A DNA stretch of 64,000 nt from Aotearoamyces nothofagi. Lineage: Eukaryota; Ascomycota; Leotiomycetes; Leotiales; Tympanidaceae. A program made the translations under genes and the position numbers. A model generated the notes under the pieces. The model was not told the origin of the DNA. It made no database searches and saw only the letters and a list, made by a program, of their open reading frames with translations. The stretch is taken from the NCBI GenBank assembly GCA_015345905.1, contig JADDTR010000027.1:249417-313416 (forward strand), read 5' to 3'. Below are positions 58,068 through 64,000 of the stretch, one piece after another (the first letter of the stretch is position 1; each line of letters starts with the position of its first letter).

Positions 58068-58260
58068 TGTGAAGTCGCAGTACGCCTTCTCAGTTGTGAG
58101 AGGGGCGTCTTGTGGTAGCTTGGCTGAGTCTCTGATATTTATTTCGCAACTTCATCCTCAGAAATAAGGTTCGCGGCTGCAAGGCTGAGCGCTAGAACAC
58201 GTTGGTGCTAGGCCTTCCCCGCTTCCCTAGACGTCATATTTCATCCTCTTCCACCTTTTG

Positions 58261-58304
58261 CTGCACACATCTCAACTCCGCGCTGCACACATCTCAACTC
58301 CGCG
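58261..58304. repeat. 22-bp tandem duplication
   Basis: Two perfect adjacent copies; the unit starts CTGCACACATCTCAACTCCG and ends CG. Confidence 0.97.
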
Positions 58305-59142
58305 CTGGCCGCCTCACGTACAACCACAACCACAACACGAGTTCGCGACATGAGCCATGTTCAAAGTTCGCGACGTAGAATTTCCGCATCGTCCGCAGCT
58401 CAACGCACATCTCCTCAAACGACAGCAGCCCGCACCGCAATCCCCAAATTGAAAAAGAAATAAAAACCCCCCCCCCAGCCAAAAGGGATCGATATATCGA
58501 TCGATCGATATATATATATCATAGATATATAGATTTATATAAAAAAAACCCCCACCCAGGCGGCAGTATATCCAGAGGGGGGCTGTTTGAAAGAAGATTA
58601 CATCTTTTCAGAAGCCATCGATCCGCCCAAGAGCCGGAACAATGGGTATAGGTAGGTAGGTCGGTAGGTACTAACGAGCGGTGAGGGCACGAACGGCCTC
58701 CCTCCTGTCAGGAGTCAGGGCCGAGGGAATAGGAGCATGCAAGGTACCGAACAGCCTGGCCTGCTATGCTTGCGAGGTGCACGTCTCCTATACTTGCCTT
58801 GCCTTGCCTTTTGTAATCTCGGTGCCATATGCTCGCGCGGCGCGTCTTCCGTCTCCTTTGAGCCTCCAAGCACCCACCCATCCGCTCTTCCTATTCCAGA
58901 TCGCGATTTCCGTGGCTTCAGCCCCAAATATACAGTATATCACCGGCAAAGCACTTAACTGAAGGGAAACAAGGTCGTGACACGCTCACTACTAAAATCG
59001 CAGGCGAGTCTTGAAAAAAAAAAAAAAAAATATCGGCAGAATTCACGTAGCACTAGAACAGAAAGGTCCGTTTCATGATGTGTGTATTTGATCTCTTAAG
59101 ACCTCTACACTTAAAAAGGTAAGGTGACCCGGGTCGGTCATA

Positions 59143-59162
59143 GTGTGTGTGTGTGTGTGTGT
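59143..59162. repeat. (GT)10 microsatellite
   Basis: Ten uninterrupted GT units, a likely polymorphic marker. Confidence 0.95.
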
Positions 59163-59348
59163 GCGTTGCACTCCCACCGCGCACGGCAAATAATGCCATG
59201 GCGCGCCCCAAACGAGCGAGGTTGCTCAACGCCGTCGCTGAACCCAATGCCATCCTATCCAGGCCTGTCCCAGCCTTCGTCGCTATGCTAAACAATCCAG
59301 AATGAGCAAAATCAGCTTCGAGAACTCCATCCTTGCTATATACATTCA

Positions 59349-60596
59349 TCATAGCCATCCGTTGTGGTTATAGTGCGCGTCGTACTGCTCCGTCTGCGCC
59401 GTTTCAGCCAAGGCAATCTTGCTACGTGCAACAGCACTGTTGTCTACGGCAGGCATGCTTGACATCTCCTCTGCGCTTTCATCTGTAGTAGAGCCATCGG
59501 CATCCTCATCCTCATCCTCATCCTCGTCCTCATCTTCTTCTTCACCCTCGCCATCGTCGCTCGGGGGTGGGTTCCAAGTCTCCTCGAGCTTCAATCCCTT
59601 ACCAGTAGGTTCGTGGTTGCGATACGCCGATCCGAGCAGCTGCGCCATCATCAGTGCTCGGTAGTTGTCCAGCTGCGGGTCCAACGAAGCCGGTTTCTCG
59701 GGCATGTCATAAAGGCCCATTCCGATCAGCTCTTCGCCTGCGGGTTCGGGGTCCTCGAGAGGATGATATGGGATGGATTCTTCCGCCTCGAAGGAAGGAT
59801 CTGGGTGCTGCGTGGCAAGCAAATTATCGGGGGTTGGAGGAGAATTGGTGATGTCGAAGCCATTCGGGGCGTAGTTGCTCCAATCCATATATAAATAAGA
59901 TGATTGGTCTATCATATCCGTGACTAGGTTGTTGTTCTCGGTCTGGTTTCTCAGGGCTGATGGATGGTATGGCGCATACATGTTGTTGCTAGGATCCATA
60001 GTTGCCGGGACGAATGATGAGGTATCTGGGAAGAAGGAAGCCTGGGCCTGGTTGTAGTCGGTAAATGGCTGTGCTAAGGGAGAGAATGCCGAATCTGGAG
60101 AGGTATAGCCAGAGTAAACAGTTGGTGCTCGTGATAGTTGGTTGTTGAAGTCATAGCCTGCATTGAATTCGAAATATGGCACACCATACACTGACTGATA
60201 CGACATCTCAGGTGCCATGTATGATGTCGGATGCCAGGAAACCGGTCTGTTCGAGTCTGTTGGTGCCTGTATTCCTTCCTGAAAACTGTCTTGTCCTGCC
60301 ACAGCCGTTGAATTCGAGTCAACCATTGCGGCCCGCCTTCGGTATGCACCATCCGTCGTGACCGTCCTCCGTCTGCTGAGCATTGTCGAGTTTTGGGGAC
60401 TATTCCTCGCACTGGGAGTCTTCACCACACGCATGGATCCTCCCACTCTTGGTCCGTTGGAACCTCGCGAATGTCTGCGTGTCAAGTTCGAAGAAGCCAT
60501 CTGTTTGGATACATCATCCAGCAATGTCTTGACCGAGTTATATCCCAGAGGCTCGATCTGGCATGCCTGGGCATCGAAGCTGGAGTTGAGAAGCAT
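59349..60596 (-). CDS. acidic, disordered protein of unknown function
   Basis: Single-exon frame of 415 aa from the ATG at 60596; a GTG at 60647 upstream is not a likely start. It opens MLLNSSFDAQACQIEPLG and contains SVKTLLDDVSKQM, a basic Arg/Ser region, then a Tyr/Asn/Pro-rich middle with many short aromatic motifs (YMAPEMSYQSVYGVPYFEF). The last 130 residues have LDPQLDNYRALMMAQLLGSA, an Asp/Glu run of about 20 residues and ASRSKIALAE-like end sequence. No domain recognised. The composition, with aromatic-rich disorder plus an acidic run, is what transcriptional activators look like, but there is no DNA-binding motif. The conserved-looking N-terminus and good codon use suggest a real gene. 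Confidence 0.7.
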   Translation of the reverse strand: MLLNSSFDAQACQIEPLGYNSVKTLLDDVSKQMASSNLTRRHSRGSNGPRVGGSMRVVKTPSARNSPQNSTMLSRRRTVTTDGAYRRRAAMVDSNSTAVAGQDSFQEGIQAPTDSNRPVSWHPTSYMAPEMSYQSVYGVPYFEFNAGYDFNNQLSRAPTVYSGYTSPDSAFSPLAQPFTDYNQAQASFFPDTSSFVPATMDPSNNMYAPYHPSALRNQTENNNLVTDMIDQSSYLYMDWSNYAPNGFDITNSPPTPDNLLATQHPDPSFEAEESIPYHPLEDPEPAGEELIGMGLYDMPEKPASLDPQLDNYRALMMAQLLGSAYRNHEPTGKGLKLEETWNPPPSDDGEGEEEDEDEDEDEDEDADGSTTDESAEEMSSMPAVDNSAVARSKIALAETAQTEQYDAHYNHNGWL

Positions 60597-61242
60597 TGCA
60601 GGATTCGGGGGCTGCCTATTTTCGAGATGCGAGGAAGGGTGAGGCACACGCCGTCAGGCTTTTGTATTCATGGGATTCCGACGCTGAGTATGAGAGCATA
60701 TGAGGGAAAGGGGAAGAGGAAATACAGGGACATAAAGCGTACATAAAGCGTACGCTTTGATTACGAAAAGGGAAACTATATGTGAGGAACGAACTAGACT
60801 GCGGCAACCACAAATATGGAGACGACCATGTATGGAAATGACTTAGAGTTACGGTATGTCGACTTGTGTCATCTGGCTAAGGAAGCAGCAGGGAGCCCAC
60901 TATAGGATTACTTGTGAAATCCGGCGGGTCTGAGCTTCTTCTGGGGACGAGGCATGGCGGACCAGGCTTTGTTGGTGGGCAAAGTCAAAGTCAAAGTGGT
61001 CGTGGCCCCTGGCCTGCACTGCAACATGCAGAGTTCGAAAGGCAAGCGAGGCGGTTCAAGGACACGCTAGATCCCGCGGCTGGAGACGTATCAAGGCTAC
61101 TGGGAAAGGCGGTACGCCAGCGGTTCCTATTCCGGAGGGTGACCAGGCTGCGGTAGGGACCTGCGAGCCTAACGAGTAAGGTAGGGTAAGTCAGGATGAT
61201 GTTGGGGCGTGTGTGTCGGTGATCACGATTGAGAGTTGTCAG

Positions 61243-61270
61243 GACGCAAGACGCAGGACGCAGGACGCAG
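61243..61270. repeat. 7-bp tandem repeat, four copies
   Basis: Unit GACGCAG, the first copy GACGCAA, then three perfect copies. Confidence 0.93.
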
Positions 61271-61385
61271 TCGAGGAGCACGCGGAGAGGCAGGCGAGGC
61301 GGTAAAACCGTAAATCCAAGCCAAGCAAGGATAGGATGGAGCCTTGCGCATTTGAGCATTTGCGTATTTGCGTATTTGTACGCCA

Positions 61386-61410
61386 GCAATCCCAATCCCA
61401 ATCCCAATCC
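61386..61410. repeat. 6-bp CCCAAT-type tandem repeat, about four copies
   Basis: Runs of AATCCC in head-to-tail order. It differs from the fungal telomere unit CCCTAA. Confidence 0.9.
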
Positions 61411-62337
61411 TCACCCACCAACCCAATCCACTCCGCACCATGCCACCGAACGCGAGCAGTCTGTTTTTGGGTTTCGCTGCTTAGCCTCTCTTCTCTGTCT
61501 GTGTCTGGTCTGTGTCTCTGTGTCTCTGTCTCCCTCTCCTCCTCCCTCTCGGTCTCGGTGGGCTCGGGCCCCCAATGCCAATCATACTAAGGTTTTGCCG
61601 GTATGTGTGCGGAGTCGGGGCCCGTCGCCAGCAATGCGGGTACAGGCAAGGCACAGCACAGCGTGAGTGAGCAGGTTTGTGTGAAGCTGCCTGTGGAGCC
61701 TGTCCAGGCAGGCCAGCTCGAAGGCACAGGACCGAGTTAGGGGAGCCAAGGGCGGCTTCTGCATTCCCGGGTCTCATTCCTCTACACGGTGGGACGGTGG
61801 CACAGTGGCACAGTGGGCAACGGCGTGGGCGGGAGCCATGACTGACACTGCTCCGTGTCGGCCATGTCTCAAGGCCATCCATTCATGATTCCTCTCCAGC
61901 ACGCGCCGTATGGAGCAAGGCGGATGGATCGTCAAAGAACAATTCCACGGGTCTCGCTTGCTAGGGTGCGCACCAGAGCATGCAGTGCAGTAGTATCAGC
62001 TATGTATGTACAGTATATCACTGATGCCTGCCGGCCACCGAGCAGCCAGGGCAACAGGGCAAAGCAGAGCAGCCAGGGCAAGGCACGGTGGTGCTGAGCG
62101 CAGCGACGACGCCGCTTCCTAGCCAGCCAATGGAGCCTGCGATGGTACGATGTCGAAGATACAGTGCAGTACAGTACATCATACATACAGTGCTGCACAA
62201 CCTGCCCGGACGTACAGTACAGTGAGGTGAGTGCGTGCATGCGTGCTAGGGGAGTGCCATGCCACGCGTGCCATCGCAACCACGCCGCCGCTGCCCTGGG
62301 CTGCTAGTCAGGACTCAGCGTGGGAGACGGAGCGCTA

Positions 62338-62367
62338 TGCAGCGCCGTGCAGCGCCGTGCAGCGCCG
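62338..62367. repeat. 10-bp tandem repeat, three copies
   Basis: Three perfect copies of TGCAGCGCCG. Confidence 0.95.
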
Positions 62368-62446
62368 GATCTCGACGCTGGTGCCTCTGGCCGGCCACTA
62401 TTGGAACCCGAGTACCGGACAACAGCATGCACTGTCCGCTATGCAT

Positions 62447-62482
62447 GAGGGTCGCGAGGGTCGCGAGGGTCGCGAGGGTCGT
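62447..62482. repeat. 9-bp tandem repeat, four copies
   Basis: Unit GAGGGTCGC, three perfect copies and a fourth ending in T. Confidence 0.95.
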
Positions 62483-63419
62483 CGTGAGGGTCCCATGCCC
62501 GTAATAAATCCCATTGTTGCCGCGCAGGTTCACAACGGGCGTAGCTGCGCGGCAGACCTCCCACAGTGGTCCTGTCCTGGATACACCAACCACACCTTCT
62601 GTAGTGCTGTAGTGCTGTAGTTCTGTAGTTCTGTAGTATGCGCTTTGTCTCCTGATCGCGAGCCTTCTGGCTCCATTCCGAGCAAGGACTCTCGTATTAC
62701 TCGTCGGAAGTCGCTCGCTATCTATCGAACAGCATATGGTCGCAGCGGCCAGCATGGGTACATGGCCAGCGCCGGATATGCGCCTACACCGTCCTCTACT
62801 CTGTGCTATCTACATACAGGACGGACCTCGTCGACAACAGACAGCATCTCCATGCTCCCCACGTCTCGGATGGGCACGCCCGCCACCACTCAACTCAGGC
62901 TGAGCATGAGCCGTGAAGAGGATGCATGCACCTGCAAGGCCGGCAGGCGGCAGGGCGATCGTGCACTGGGGGCATGGTCCACGCCGCAACCCATGTCCTC
63001 CCAGATGCCCCCATGCACACAGGTCGATGGCAGATGAAAACGATGGAAAACGTTGTTTTGGACCCTTGTCCACATAGGGCCAGGGCCTTGTTTTGGTCTT
63101 GGGAGCAGAAGCCACCAAGGAAGGCGCGGGTGGCAGGGATGCGCCAAAGACGACGGGCCTACCGTAGCAGGTGGTATTTATACTGTACAGTGGTTGTAGG
63201 TATACACGCATGTCCATGTCCATGTCTGGCTGTCGTGTCTGCGAAGGCTGCACTTTCGCTTCGTATCATCCGGCCAAAGGGTTAAGTTGGATAGGCAGGC
63301 GGACAGGCCGACAGGCCTCTTTTGATCCATCACGACTGTGTTAGCTTTCCAGGCTCGCAAGCGTCCTTGCATCGCCAAGTTGCAGCAAGCCCCGAAGGTA
63401 AAATCACTAGGATATTACC

Positions 63420-63450
63420 GCTCAGCCATCGCTCAGCCATCGCTCAGCCA
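63420..63450. repeat. 11-bp tandem repeat, almost three copies
   Basis: Unit GCTCAGCCATC, two full copies and nine bases of a third. Confidence 0.93.
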
Positions 63451-64000
63451 AGGTACAGCAGTACCGTACCTGTTCTGCCAGCATAGCACACACACAGCAA
63501 CAAAGCACGTAGACAGTGGCATGGCACAGCTGCCAGCCGATGCGCGACGAACGGTGGGGTCGGCCCCTCCTGCATATATACTGTATTACTGTGCCGGAGT
63601 GCTGTAAGCTGTAAGAGAAAGGAAGAGGGCTGATGGCAGCAAATCCGAGGTCATCAACCGCCAGTCTCACGCACCAATCACAGGCGCAAGGTCCGTTGGA
63701 CCCCGCAGGCGGCCTCCAAGCTGATCTTCGGGAGAGTCGAACCTTCGCAGTCCGTCACATGGAAGAGCAAGGCACGGCTTCGCTCCCCTCCCACCTTACG
63801 CAATGCAGCAAGCAATCGCCGTTTGGGCCGTGCAGCCTTGACGTGTATGACTCCATGGCTCTCGCGAGGGTTCGCCAGCCCTCCCTGTGTTCCGGACAGG
63901 TCCTCGTGCATCAGTACAGTACAGTACAGTAGCATGCACACGGCTCAGCAGCAACGCTGTACGGCACCGCAGCAGATTAGATCTGGTCGTGTCGCTGGGG

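Larger units (their letters stand above)
58068..59348. other. spacer with simple repeats
   Basis: 1.3 kb upstream of MFAP1 and downstream of the acidic-protein gene. It holds a 22-bp tandem duplication, a stretch of C, A and TA runs near 58460-58550 including a palindromic ATCGATCGAT motif, a run of 17 or so A near 59015, and a (GT)10 tract. No gene recognised. Confidence 0.55.
60597..64000. other. right-end gene-poor, repeat-rich region
   Basis: 3.4 kb without a credible gene. GC-rich with many small tandem repeats (listed separately) and frequent GTAC-type words such as GTACAGTAC, densest after 61950. All six frames open and close as expected by chance; none has splice-consistent, family-like sequence. 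The texture matches 11.1-13.1 kb. There is no TTAGGG telomere repeat, so this is not a chromosome end. Confidence 0.6.

Noticed and set aside
56577-58118. 513-residue open frame on the plus strand across MFAP1
   Set aside because: Exact antisense of a recognisable gene with charged codons; Leu/Ser/Arg-rich translation and no family signature. Composition artefact.
60991-61666. Several overlapping frames of 100-145 codons near the right end
   Set aside because: Low-complexity translations of simple repeats on both strands.
1-64000. CRISPR arrays, operon-type organisation, biosynthetic gene cluster
   Set aside because: Eukaryotic spliced genes with separate promoters; no repeat-spacer pattern and no polyketide, peptide or terpene synthase.

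Overview
The window reads as nuclear DNA of a filamentous ascomycete (Pezizomycotina). The evidence is the gene set (CreC, CreD, a Gem1-type Miro, a BiP ending in HDEL, a truncated kinesin-3, MFAP1) and dozens of short introns, mostly about 47-110 nt, with GTATGT/GTAAGT-like donors and CTAAC-like branch points a few bases before the acceptor. A Leotiomycete is my best guess from the protein flavour; I could not test it. All gene models below were spliced by hand: exon phases were checked to add up and protein joins were compared with remembered family sequences.

Layout, left to right. 0.4-10.4 kb: COQ5 (ubiquinone synthesis), a DUF2433/RGG protein, GEM1 (mitochondrial Miro GTPase) and, divergent from it, the WD40 protein CreC. 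10.4-13.3 kb: gene-poor spacer rich in GTAC words. 13.3-30.1 kb: the arrestin CreD, HBS1 (ribosome rescue), BiP/KAR2, a secreted rhamnogalacturonan acetylesterase, a PhoD-type alkaline phosphatase, Lsb3/Ysc84, and the SNARE Sft1. 30.4-34.2 kb: an Age2-type ArfGAP and a methionine-R-sulfoxide reductase, divergent. Their shared promoter holds a very AT-rich element of about 0.92 kb bounded by 78/79-bp inverted repeats. 34.8-45.1 kb: an unrecognised coiled-coil gene, a probable Rec114-like meiotic gene, VPS27 (ESCRT-0), a conserved protein of unknown role, and GDA1 (Golgi GDPase). 46.7-60.6 kb: kinesin-3, RPS29, a small unknown protein, TRS31 (TRAPP), a Sec14-like lipid-transfer protein, POL12, MFAP1 and an acidic unknown protein. 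60.6-64 kb: no credible gene, many tandem repeats and GTAC words.

Functionally this is mostly a housekeeping neighbourhood with a strong secretory and endosomal theme (BiP, Sft1, ArfGAP, Vps27, Gda1, Trs31, Sec14-like). Two regulators of carbon catabolite repression, CreC and CreD, are neighbours on the same strand. I found no new multi-gene system. The most unusual signals are the inverted-repeat AT-rich element in a divergent promoter, the CreC-CreD linkage, three introns whose retention would keep the reading frame open, very small first coding exons in three consecutive genes, and two spacers with shared GTAC-rich texture.
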